Source of the DNA: Amycolatopsis thermalba
GTDB taxonomy: Bacteria > Actinomycetota > Actinomycetes > Mycobacteriales > Pseudonocardiaceae
Direction of reading: 5' to 3'
DNA: 33,458 nt
Assembly: GCF_003385215.1 (NCBI RefSeq)
Contig: NZ_PQHW01000078.1
Span: forward strand, 1 to 33,458
This document shows, piece after piece, positions 10,014-16,917 of this stretch. Each line of letters starts with the position of its first letter. The first letter of the stretch is position 1. The translations under genes were made by a program, and so were the position numbers. Below the pieces are notes generated by a model, which ran no database searches, had not been told where the DNA came from, and worked only from the letters and a program-made list of their open reading frames with translations.

Positions 10014-10835
10014 TCAGCCGCCGATCTTGAACTCGCCCACCTGGTCGGCGGGCGGCGCCTCCACGGTGACCGGGGTGCCCCAGTCACTGTACTTCATCGT
10101 GATCGACGCCTGCTGCGCGTCCGCCGGTGCGCCGACGGCCTTCATCACCGGGCTGAGGTCCTGCGTGACCTGCACCGGCAGCTGGTCGCCGTTGAGCCAC
10201 AGCTCCATCGGGTACGTGACGTTCGTCGACTTCAGCTGCGCCAGCGTCTCCGCGGGCAGACCGGACGCGGCCAGCTCGTCGGCGGCCTTCGCGACCTCGA
10301 TCGTCACCCAGTAGTGGCTGACCTGCTGCCCGTCGAGCGTGGTCTGCTCGCTGCGGTCGATCCGGCCCGCCTTCTGGATCTGCTCCAGCGTCTTGGACGG
10401 GTCGTTCGACTCGGCCTGTTCGAGGCTCGCGCCGAGCGCCTTCGCCGCCTCGCTGCCCGCCGGGAACGTCGCCCACGGCTTGCCACCGGTCGCGGCCTGG
10501 GCCTCCTCCGGCAGCTTCAGGTACATCACCTTGTCGACGACGCGCATCTCCTGCATCTGCCCGCCGACGGTCATGGTCACGGCCATCGCGCTGTCCCCGT
10601 CGGTGAAGCGGCCCTCACCCGAACCGGTCATCCGCTGACCGGCGATCGAGCCGGAAATGGTGAACTTCGCCGACTGGGCCTGCCCCGTCTTCGCCGACGC
10701 CGCCCGGACCAGTTCCTGCACATCGCCGAACAGCGCCGGCCCGGCGTTCCCGCCGCCGGAGCCGGACTGCCCACCACACGCGGTCAGCCCGAGCACCAGC
10801 GCCAGGAGGCCGGAGACCAGAGCGGTCTTCTTCAT
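10014..10835 (-). CDS. LppX/LprG-like cell-envelope lipoprotein (copy A)
   Basis: The 273-residue product has a lipoprotein signal peptide (MKK, a hydrophobic stretch, then LTAC with lipidated Cys20). A Gly/Ser-rich linker and a long LolA-like beta-rich domain follow (FTISGSIAGQRMTGSGEGRF, MYLKLPEE, HYWVTIEV, QLPVQVTQDLSPVM, MKYSDWGTPVTVEAPP). It resembles the actinobacterial LppX/LprA/LprF/LprG lipoproteins, whose mycobacterial members carry lipids or glycolipids across the envelope. The ligand here is unknown. The start has AAGGGGA upstream. It lies 81 nt behind a close paralogue on the same strand, so the two probably arose by tandem duplication and form one operon. Confidence 0.8.
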   Translation of the reverse strand: MKKTALVSGLLALVLGLTACGGQSGSGGGNAGPALFGDVQELVRAASAKTGQAQSAKFTISGSIAGQRMTGSGEGRFTDGDSAMAVTMTVGGQMQEMRVVDKVMYLKLPEEAQAATGGKPWATFPAGSEAAKALGASLEQAESNDPSKTLEQIQKAGRIDRSEQTTLDGQQVSHYWVTIEVAKAADELAASGLPAETLAQLKSTNVTYPMELWLNGDQLPVQVTQDLSPVMKAVGAPADAQQASITMKYSDWGTPVTVEAPPADQVGEFKIGG

Positions 10836-10916
10836 TCGGAAATCCCCTTGATCGGTTCACCCACCCTCGGGTGGCTAACCGGGATATGTCCGAACGGGTC
10901 TCCCGCGTTACGCCTT

Positions 10917-11744
10917 TCAGCCCACCGTCTTCAGATCGCCGACCTGATCCGCGGGCGGGGCCGTGACGTTCACCGGCGCGCCCCAGTCGCGGTACTTCAT
11001 CGTCATCGTGGCGTGCTGCGCCTCGGCGGGCGCGCCCGCCGCCTGCATCAGCGGCGTCAGGTCCTGCGTCACCTGCACCGGCAGCTGGTCGGCGTTGAGC
11101 CACACCTCCATCGGGAGGACGGCGCCGGAGTTCTTCAGCTTGTCCAGCACCTCCGGCGGCAGCTCGCCCATCTTGAGCGAGCCGGTGGCCTTCGCGACGT
11201 CGATGTCCACCCAGTAGTGGCTGACCTGCTGCCCGTCGAGCGTGGTCTGCTCGCTGCGGGTGATCGTGCCGGCCTGCTGGATCTGCTCCAGCATCTGCGT
11301 CGGGTCACCCTGCGCGGCCTGGTCCATGCTCGCGCCGATGGCCTTGCCCGCCTCGCTGTCCTCCGGGATCTTCGCCCACGGCTTGCCGCCCTCGACCGCC
11401 TGCGCCGCCTGCTCCGGCGGCAGCTTCAGGTAGAGGACCTTGTCCACGACCCGCATTTCCTGGCTCTGCCCCGCGGCGTTCATCGTCATGGTCATCGCGG
11501 GCGAGGGCCCGGTGAACCGGCCTTCCCCGCTGGCGTCCAGCCGCTGGCCGGCCACCGTGCCGGTGAGCGTGAACTTCGCCGTCTGCACCTGGTCGGCCTT
11601 GCCGGAGGAGGCCAGCACCAGTTCCTGGGCGGTGCCGAACAGCTTGGGCGGCTCGTTCGCCTGCCCCGAATCGGTGGTGGAACCACAGGCGGTGGTGCCG
11701 GCGACCAGCGCCAGCGCACCCGCCAGAAGAGCGATTTTGCGCAT
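10917..11744 (-). CDS. LppX/LprG-like cell-envelope lipoprotein (copy B)
   Basis: The 275-residue paralogue of the gene behind it is colinear with it from the signal peptide to the end. It has the same landmark strings: RSEQTTLDGQQVSHYWV, QLPVQVTQDL, MRVVDKV-YLKLP and APPADQVG. The signal peptide ends TTAC with Cys20. Thr at -3 is less usual than the Leu of copy A, but the rest fits signal peptidase II processing. The probable role is extracytoplasmic binding of a hydrophobic ligand. It is the promoter-proximal copy of the pair. Much of the divergence falls in the Cys-proximal linker and in the segment after HYWV, where copy B has KATGSLKMGELPPEVL. Confidence 0.8.
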   Translation of the reverse strand: MRKIALLAGALALVAGTTACGSTTDSGQANEPPKLFGTAQELVLASSGKADQVQTAKFTLTGTVAGQRLDASGEGRFTGPSPAMTMTMNAAGQSQEMRVVDKVLYLKLPPEQAAQAVEGGKPWAKIPEDSEAGKAIGASMDQAAQGDPTQMLEQIQQAGTITRSEQTTLDGQQVSHYWVDIDVAKATGSLKMGELPPEVLDKLKNSGAVLPMEVWLNADQLPVQVTQDLTPLMQAAGAPAEAQHATMTMKYRDWGAPVNVTAPPADQVGDLKTVG

Positions 11745-11815
11745 GACAAGAATCCCTCAGTCGAATGTCCCCCAAGTGGGTTGTCATCGACCTGAATGCG
11801 CAGAACGGGCGGAAA

Positions 11816-12805
11816 TCAAACCTCCATGCCGGCCCGGGAGGCCAGCAGGCGGCGCAGCGACGGCAGGCGGCGCTTGTCCTCGACCTCGTCGAGCATGCAG
11901 CCCTGGTCCTCCGGCGGGCCCAGGTGCCCGCAGCCCGGCGGGCACTCCTCGGCGGCCTCGGCGAACTCGTCGAAGGAGGCCACGATGTCGTTCGCGGTGA
12001 CGTGGGCCAGGCCGAACGACCGCACGCCCGGCGTGTCGATCACCCAGCCGCCGTCGGGCAGCGGCAGCGCGACGGCCGCCACGGAGGTGTGCCGTCCCTT
12101 GCCGATCGCGCTGACCTCGCCGACGGCCAGCTCGGCGTCCGGCACCAGCCGGTTCACCAGTGTCGACTTGCCGACCCCGGAGTGGCCGACGAGCGCGGAC
12201 ACCCGGCCGCGCACGGTGTCGGCCAGCGGCAGCGAATCCTCGTCGAAGCGGGTCACCACCGCGGGCACGTCCAGCTCGGCGTAGCGGGACAGCAGCTCGT
12301 CCGGGCTCGCCAGGTCGGCCTTGGTCAGGCACAGGACCGGTTGCAGGCCACCGGCGTAGCAGGCCACCAGGCAGCGGTCGATGAACCCGGACCGCGGCGG
12401 CGGATCGGCCAGCGCGGTGACGATGAGCAGCTGCTCGGCGTTGGCGACGACGACGCGCTCGAACGGGTCGGTGTCGTCGGCCGTGCGGCGCAGCAGGCTG
12501 GTGCGCTCGTCGACCCGGACGATGCGGGCCAGCGTGCCGGGCTCGCCGCTGGTGTCGCCGACCAGGCCGACCTGGTCGCCCACGACGACCGGGGTCCGGC
12601 CCAGCTCGCGGGCGCGCATGGCGGTGACCAGACGGCCGGGGTCGCTGTCGATCGCGCAGGTCCAGCGGCCGCGGTCCACCGCGATCACCATCGCCTGGGT
12701 GGCGTCGGCGTGGGTCGGGCGGCGCTTGCTGCGCGGGCGTGAACCCTTTCCCGGGCGCACGCGGACGTCGCTTTCGTCCAGATCGCGCCAGTCCCTGCGT
12801 GCCAA
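11816..12805 (-). CDS. rsgA: Ribosome small subunit-dependent GTPase A
   Basis: RsgA is a circularly permuted GTPase that helps late 30S maturation. The product has an N-terminal OB fold (about 40-110) and then G motifs in permuted order: TKAD (G4), GHSGVGKST (G1), SAIGKGRHTSV (G2 region) and DTPGVRSFG (G3). A C-terminal zinc knuckle follows, with cysteines and His in CPPGCGHLGPPEDQGC. I prefer the TTG start (MARRDWRDLDESD, 329 residues) because AGGAGG (complement at 12815-12820) stands 9 nt before it; a GTG 24 nt upstream would put that site inside the gene. It is divergent from the SRAP gene. In mycobacteria aroA stands between rsgA and the SRAP gene; here nothing does. Confidence 0.95.
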   Translation of the reverse strand: MARRDWRDLDESDVRVRPGKGSRPRSKRRPTHADATQAMVIAVDRGRWTCAIDSDPGRLVTAMRARELGRTPVVVGDQVGLVGDTSGEPGTLARIVRVDERTSLLRRTADDTDPFERVVVANAEQLLIVTALADPPPRSGFIDRCLVACYAGGLQPVLCLTKADLASPDELLSRYAELDVPAVVTRFDEDSLPLADTVRGRVSALVGHSGVGKSTLVNRLVPDAELAVGEVSAIGKGRHTSVAAVALPLPDGGWVIDTPGVRSFGLAHVTANDIVASFDEFAEAAEECPPGCGHLGPPEDQGCMLDEVEDKRRLPSLRRLLASRAGMEV

Positions 12806-12914
12806 GCCCCGTGCCCTCCTTCCGAGCACAGATGATCCCCCATCCCGCTCGCCAGTGGCGCGCCACCCGTGTCACGATGGGTTTTCAGCAGCCGGTTCGA
12901 AGGAGTTGGGCGAC

Positions 12915-13685
12915 ATGTGCGGCCGCTACGCGGCGAAGAAGAACCCGGCCGACCTGGCCCAGGAGTTCGACGCCGTGGACGAGACCGACGGCAAGGCCCG
13001 CGAGGCCGACTACAACGTCGCGCCGACCAAGAACGTGGTCACCGTGGTGCAGCGGCACCCGCGCGACGCCGACGGCCAGGTCCTGGAGGACGAGCCCGCC
13101 GTGCGCAGCCTGCGCGTCATGCGCTGGGGGCTGGTGCCGTTCTGGGCCAAGGACGTCTCCGTCGGCAACCGGATGATCAACACCCGCGCCGAGACGGCCG
13201 CCGAGAAGCCGGCCTTCAAGAAGTCGCTGGCCCGGCGGCGCTGCCTGGTGCCCGCCGACGGCTGGTACGAGTGGCGGCGCACGGGCAAGCAGAAGGAACC
13301 GTTCTTCATGACCCGGCCGGACGGCCACTCGCTGTCCTTCGCCGGGATCTGGGACACCTGGCGCGACCCGAAGGATCCCGACGCGCCGCAGCTGATCACG
13401 TTCTCGATCATCACGACCGACGCGGCCGGGCGGCTGACCGACGTGCACGACCGGATGCCGCTGGTCATCCACGAGCGGAACTGGGCGGACTGGCTCGACC
13501 CGGACCGCACCGAGGTCGACGAGCTGCTGGCCCCGCCGATGGACCTGATGGAGACCATCGAGCTGCGGCCGGTGTCCGACCGCGTCAACAACGTGCGCAA
13601 CAACGGCCCCGAGCTGATCGAGCGGGCCGAGCCGGCGACCGATCTGGACGCCACGGAAGCCCTGTTCGACCTGCCGAAGCCATGA
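12915..13685 (+). CDS. SRAP-domain protein (HMCES/YedK-type abasic-site shield)
   Basis: The 256-residue SOS-response-associated peptidase has its catalytic Cys2 exposed after Met removal (MCGRYA). The other conserved residues are visible: Asn89 in MINTRAET, Glu119 in GWYEWRR and His178 in DVHDRMP. Proteins of this family form a thiazolidine crosslink with abasic sites in single-stranded DNA, protecting them from cleavage. The start ATG follows GGAG at 12902-12905. The stop overlaps the next ATG (ATGA), so the hydrolase downstream is translationally coupled. It corresponds by position to Rv3226c. No LexA-box-like palindrome was recognised upstream. Confidence 0.93.
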   Translation: MCGRYAAKKNPADLAQEFDAVDETDGKAREADYNVAPTKNVVTVVQRHPRDADGQVLEDEPAVRSLRVMRWGLVPFWAKDVSVGNRMINTRAETAAEKPAFKKSLARRRCLVPADGWYEWRRTGKQKEPFFMTRPDGHSLSFAGIWDTWRDPKDPDAPQLITFSIITTDAAGRLTDVHDRMPLVIHERNWADWLDPDRTEVDELLAPPMDLMETIELRPVSDRVNNVRNNGPELIERAEPATDLDATEALFDLPKP

Positions 13686-14290
13686 CCCGCATCGAGATCC
13701 CGACACCGCACGGCCCGGCCAGGGCGGAGCTGCACTGCGCGCCGGACGGGGAGGCGGTGCTGATGCTCGGCCACGGCGCCGGGGGCGGGATCGAGGCGAA
13801 GGACCTGGTGGCGGCCACGCGCGCGGGACAGGCGGCCGGGGTGCACGTCGCGCTGGTCGAGCAGCCCTACCGGGTGGCGGGCCGCCGGGCGCCCGCGCCG
13901 GCCAAGCAGCTGGACGCGGCGTGGCTCGCGGTGGCCGAGGAGCTGTGCGACCGGTTCGACAACCTGCCGATGGTGTTCGGCGGCCGCTCGTCGGGGGCGC
14001 GGGTGGCGTGCCGGACGGCGGCGGCCGGGCAGGCGGTGGCGGTGCTGTGCCTGGCGTTCCCCGAGCACCCGCCGGGCAAGCCGGAGAAGAGCAGGCAGGC
14101 CGAACTGGACGCCGTGGAGGTGCCGACGCTGGTCGTCCAGGGCGAGACGGACGCGTTCGGCTGCCCGAAGCCGGGGCCGCACCACGAGGTGGTCGTGGTG
14201 CGCGGGACGCACGCCCTGGACGCCGACCTGGAGTCGGTGTACCGCACGGTGCACGAGTGGCTGGCGAAGGTGCTGCGGCCGCTGACCTGA
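13682..14290 (+). CDS. Alpha/beta hydrolase of the KANSL3/TEX30-like type
   Basis: The 202-residue product has a compact alpha/beta hydrolase layout: an early GHGAGGG oxyanion segment, nucleophile elbow GGRSSGAR (Ser), ETDAFG with the acidic residue, and RGTHALDADLE with the catalytic His near the C-terminus. ALVEQPYRVAGRRAP and CLAFPEHPPGKPE match the bacterial relatives of the KANSL3/TEX30 family, often labelled dienelactone hydrolase-like. The substrate is unknown. It starts on the ATG that overlaps the SRAP stop, which suggests a shared role, but no such pairing is established. It is followed by a repeat-filled convergent gap. Confidence 0.82.
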   Translation: MTRIEIPTPHGPARAELHCAPDGEAVLMLGHGAGGGIEAKDLVAATRAGQAAGVHVALVEQPYRVAGRRAPAPAKQLDAAWLAVAEELCDRFDNLPMVFGGRSSGARVACRTAAAGQAVAVLCLAFPEHPPGKPEKSRQAELDAVEVPTLVVQGETDAFGCPKPGPHHEVVVVRGTHALDADLESVYRTVHEWLAKVLRPLT

Positions 14291-14341
14291 GGTGGCTGCG
14301 TGGGTGCCGCGTGCTCCCCTGACGGCGACTGGATAGCTGCT

Positions 14342-14890
14342 GGGCGGCGCGTGGCGGTGATGAGGCGCTGCCGTTGCCGGTCGAGTGAGGCAGCCCCGTG
14401 GGGACGTTGGCGGGGCGTTGCTGGCCGGTGTGGGCTGAGGCCGCTCCGGTGGCGCGGTGGTGGCGAGGCAATGCGGGTTGCCCGCGGGGTAGCCACGGGG
14501 TGGCGCGTGGCGGTGGCAGGCGCTGCCGTTGCCCACGGGCGGCGGAGTGAGGCCGCCCTCACGGGCGGCGTGTGGCTGTTGTGAGGCGTTGCGGTGGCAG
14601 GGTGAGGCCGCCCCGGCGGCGCGGCGGTTGTGAGGCATTGCGGCTGCCAGCGCGAGGGGTGGGGTGGGGTCGCCCGCACAGGGCGGCGTGTGGCCGTGTT
14701 GTGCGGCGCCGCAGTTGCCGGCGCGAGTGGCGCGGCGAGGCCGCCCCGGTGGCGCGGCGATGCCAGGCATTGCGGCTGCCGGCGCGGGCGGTGGGGTGAG
14801 GCCGCCCCTGCGGGCGGCGCGTGGCCAACGGTGGTGAGGCGCTGTGGTTGCCGATGGCAGGGCGTGGCCGTCCCGCGGGGCGGCGGTCGG
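14342..14890. repeat. Degenerate 50-70-bp repeat tract with hairpins at unit boundaries
   Basis: About nine diverged units can be laid out starting near 14342, 14400, 14451, 14501, 14563, 14618, 14681, 14751 and 14812. Each opens with a GGGCGGCGYGTGG-like (or GGCGCGGYGG-like) string, has a middle like GTGAGGCRTTGCGGYTGCC, and ends GTGAGGCCGCCCC. The GCCGCCC end and the GGGCGGC start of the next unit pair into hairpins, for example at 14801-14818 and 14552-14570. The tract fills most of the 709-nt gap between the converging hydrolase and YbaK genes. Frames across it are not consistent and I see no gene in 14291-14999. Confidence 0.65.
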
Positions 14891-14999
14891 TTCCGCGGTT
14901 GCTCACCCCGAGTGGGTCGTTGCCGTGCGCGTTGCGGAGGCGCGCCACGGAGCGTGCACCCCTCGCCTCGGTGCCCCGGAGCTGTCGTCGGCCGTGTGG

Positions 15000-15476
15000 T
15001 CAGGCCCGGATCGGCGCCACCGTGGCCGACGTCAGGCGCACCAGGTCCGCCGGCGCGAGTTCCACTTCCAGCCCGCGCCGCCCGGCCGAGCAGTAGATCG
15101 TCTCGAACTTCTCCGCCGACGCGTCGATCACCACCGGCAGCCGCGAGCGCTGGCCCAGCGGCGAGATCCCACCCAGGACGTAACCGGTCGCGCGCTGGGC
15201 GGCCGCCGCCTCGGCCATCTTCGCTCGCTTGCCGCCGACCGCCGCCGCCAGTGCCTTCAGGTCCAGCTGCCCGGTGACCGGCACCACGCCCACCGTCAGC
15301 TTTCCGTCCACATCGGCCACGAGCGTCTTGAACACGCGGTCGGGCTCGAGCCCCAGCGCCTCGGCCGCTTCCAGACCGTAGGACTCGTGCTTCGGATCGT
15401 GGTCGTAGGCGTGCAGCTGGTGCGCGACCTTCTGCTTCGCGAGCAGGGCGGTCGCCGGCGTTCCCTTCCCGGCCAT
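15000..15476 (-). CDS. ybaK: YbaK/EbsC-type Cys-tRNA(Pro)/aminoacyl-tRNA deacylase
   Basis: The 158-residue editing-domain protein begins MAGKGTPATALLAKQKVAHQLHAYDHDP. It has EAAEALGLEPDRVFKTLVAD with the conserved lysine after VF, VVPVTGQLDLKALAAAVGGKRA, and GYVLGGISPLGQRSRLPVVID. These match YbaK, which hydrolyses Cys mischarged on tRNA(Pro). The whole typical length is present. The start is the ATG of MAGKG; an upstream extension of the frame to 15566 would run through the sigR promoter and has no family match. It is divergent from sigR and corresponds by position to Rv3224A/B. Confidence 0.9.
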   Translation of the reverse strand: MAGKGTPATALLAKQKVAHQLHAYDHDPKHESYGLEAAEALGLEPDRVFKTLVADVDGKLTVGVVPVTGQLDLKALAAAVGGKRAKMAEAAAAQRATGYVLGGISPLGQRSRLPVVIDASAEKFETIYCSAGRRGLEVELAPADLVRLTSATVAPIRA

Positions 15477-15520
15477 GGCGTGCACGGTAACCGGGAGGCG
15501 CAAGTCCTTTTCCCGCGGCG

Positions 15521-15547
15521 GGGAATGTGCCCGGATCGTGCGGTGTT
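15521..15547 (+). promoter_or_regulatory. SigR-type autoregulatory promoter (GGGAAT-N18-GTT)
   Basis: GGGAAT at 15521-15526 is followed after exactly 18 nt by GTT at 15545-15547. This is the consensus recognised by the thiol-stress sigma factors SigR of Streptomyces and SigH of mycobacteria. Transcription would start around 15553-15557, right at an in-frame GTG (15557) upstream of the usual sigR start. It therefore looks like the stress-induced, self-activated promoter of the sigR-rsrA operon. Confidence 0.85.
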
Positions 15548-15556
15548 GTGAGGGAC

Positions 15557-15718
15557 GTGCCGTCAAAGCTTGCTGATCGACGAGCCCGTGTGGAGGCCGT
15601 CACCCCGCCGGCCGGTGTACCCGGCCCGGCGAAGCCCGTCCGCGTATCCTCGAAGCTGTCGTATGCGTACCCGGCCACGGGTGCGGACCGCTTCGACGCG
15701 GATGGGAAAGGGAACGGT
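15557..15718 (+). other. In-frame 54-codon N-terminal extension (putative SigR' isoform)
   Basis: From GTG 15557 the frame is open without interruption into sigR and adds 54 residues (start [18 protein letters not shown], then a segment with [12 protein letters not shown]). In Streptomyces coelicolor the oxidant-induced transcript encodes SigR', extended by about 55 residues and rapidly degraded by Clp protease. This gives a transient positive loop; a similar arrangement is reported for mycobacterial SigH. The near-identical extension length, and the SigR-type promoter placed so that the mRNA begins at this codon, argue that the same switch exists here. Confidence 0.7.
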
Positions 15719-16354
15719 TTGCCGAGCACGCAGAACCCCGCGGTGCCCGAATCCGGCTCCGAGCAGGAGCCGGCCGAAGAGCGCGCCGAGCGCTTCGAGC
15801 GCGACGCGATGCCGCTGCTGGATCAGCTGTACTCGGCCGCTCTGCGCATGACGAGGAACCCGGCGGACGCCGAGGACCTCGTGCAGGAGACCTACCTCAA
15901 GGCCTACGGCGCGTTCGCCTCCTTCAAGGAGGGCACGAACCTCAAGGCCTGGATGTACCGGATCCTCACCAACACCTACATCAACGGGTACCGGAAGCGT
16001 CAGCGTCAGCCGGTGCAGCAGCCCACCGAGGAGATCACCGACTGGCAGATCGCCCAGGCGGAGAGCCACACCTCGAGCGGTCTGCGGTCGGCCGAGGTCG
16101 AGGCGATGGACCGGCTGCCCGACAGCGACGTCAAGGACGCGCTGCAGCAGTTGCCGGAGGAGTTCCGGCTCGCCGTGTACCTCGCCGACGTCGAGGGCTT
16201 CGCCTACAAGGAAATCGCCGAGATCATGGACACGCCGATCGGGACCGTGATGTCCCGCCTGCACCGTGGCCGCGCCCAGCTGCGCAACCTGCTCGCCGAC
16301 GTCGCGCGCGAGCGCGGCTTCATCCGGGGCGCGAAGCAGGAGGTAGCGCGATGA
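15719..16354 (+). CDS. sigR: ECF RNA polymerase sigma factor SigR/SigH (thiol stress)
   Basis: The 211-residue ECF sigma factor of the SigR/SigH group directs transcription of thioredoxin and other disulfide-stress genes. Region 2 has [38 protein letters not shown] and [25 protein letters not shown]. Region 4 has [26 protein letters not shown] with [18 protein letters not shown]. The TTG at 15719 ([13 protein letters not shown]) is my choice for the stable form, with AAAGGGA upstream; the longer form from GTG 15557 is listed separately. A GGGAAT-N18-GTT promoter lies upstream. The stop overlaps the rsrA start (ATGA), the usual coupling of ECF sigma and anti-sigma genes. Confidence 0.95.
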   Translation: MPSTQNPAVPESGSEQEPAEERAERFERDAMPLLDQLYSAALRMTRNPADAEDLVQETYLKAYGAFASFKEGTNLKAWMYRILTNTYINGYRKRQRQPVQQPTEEITDWQIAQAESHTSSGLRSAEVEAMDRLPDSDVKDALQQLPEEFRLAVYLADVEGFAYKEIAEIMDTPIGTVMSRLHRGRAQLRNLLADVARERGFIRGAKQEVAR

Positions 16355-16671
16355 CCACCGGTCGTGAGCCGCACAAGGACGACGTCCGCTGTTCCGAGGC
16401 GCTCGCCGAGATCTTCCTGTTGCTGGATCGCGAGTGCAGTCTGGAACGGGACGCGCAGCTGCGCAAGCACATCGAGGACTGCCCGCCGTGCCTCGAGGAG
16501 TACGGCATCGACGAGCAGCTCAAGCAGCTGTTGCACCGCAAGTGCGGAGGCGACATCGCCCCCGACGAGTTCAAGCAGAAGCTGCGCGCGTCGATCTACC
16601 AGACGGTCCAGCGGCACGGCGACGTGACGATCGAGCGGACCGAGGTCCGGCTGGAGCAGAACGCGGAGTAG
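16351..16671 (+). CDS. rsrA: Zinc-containing redox-sensing anti-sigma factor RsrA
   Basis: The 106-residue ZAS-family anti-sigma factor should bind SigR when reduced and release it when a disulfide forms and zinc is lost. Zinc-site residues are visible: Cys14 in VRCSE, then His40, Cys44 and Cys47 in [14 protein letters not shown] (HxxxCxxC). Cys29 and Cys65 are additional cysteines. The C-terminal part is helical and then charged. The ATG overlaps the sigR stop by 4 nt, which keeps sigma and anti-sigma near equal amounts. Homologous to RshA of mycobacteria. A perfect hairpin ends the operon 15 nt after the stop. Confidence 0.93.
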   Translation: MTTGREPHKDDVRCSEALAEIFLLLDRECSLERDAQLRKHIEDCPPCLEEYGIDEQLKQLLHRKCGGDIAPDEFKQKLRASIYQTVQRHGDVTIERTEVRLEQNAE

Positions 16672-16685
16672 ACCCGAAGACGACG

Positions 16686-16717
16686 AAGGCCCCGGCGCGC
16701 CGCGCCGGGGCCTTTGT
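16686..16717 (+). terminator. Terminator of the sigR-rsrA operon
   Basis: A perfect 13-bp GC-rich stem (16686-16698 and 16702-16714) with a 3-nt loop ends in CCTTTGTT. It lies between rsrA and the converging bL37 gene (stop at 16730) and may serve both. Confidence 0.85.
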
Positions 16718-16729
16718 TCGTGCCCGAAC

Positions 16730-16804
16730 TCAGCTGTTGGGCTTCTTGCCGTGGTTGGCGCCGTTCTTCCGGCGGTCGCGGCGCTTGCGGGCTCGCTTCG
16801 ACAT
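16730..16804 (-). CDS. 50S ribosomal protein bL37 (24 residues)
   Basis: This tiny frame encodes 24 residues: MSKRARKRRDRRKNG, then ANHGKKPNS. It is extremely basic and matches the actinobacterial 50S protein bL37 first seen in mycobacterial ribosome structures, which also ends ANHGKRPN(A/S). GGAAGGAG stands about 6 nt before the ATG (complement near 16810-16817). It is too short for usual ORF calling. It sits head-to-head with pdtaS and tail-to-tail with rsrA. The assignment rests on the sequence pattern and basic composition. Confidence 0.85.
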   Translation of the reverse strand: MSKRARKRRDRRKNGANHGKKPNS

Positions 16805-16917
16805 GCCTGCTCCTTCCCTGGTCGCGATCTGCCCACCAGTGTCTCAGGCTCGCCCCGGCGGGTGCCGGGAAGGTCCCGCTCTGGTTCACTTGAGCTGCCC
16901 CGAGAAGGAGTACCAGC

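Noticed and set aside
15477-15566. Upstream extension of the YbaK-type protein
   Set aside because: It would run through the sigR promoter, and the added residues do not resemble the family; MAGKGTPA is the natural start.
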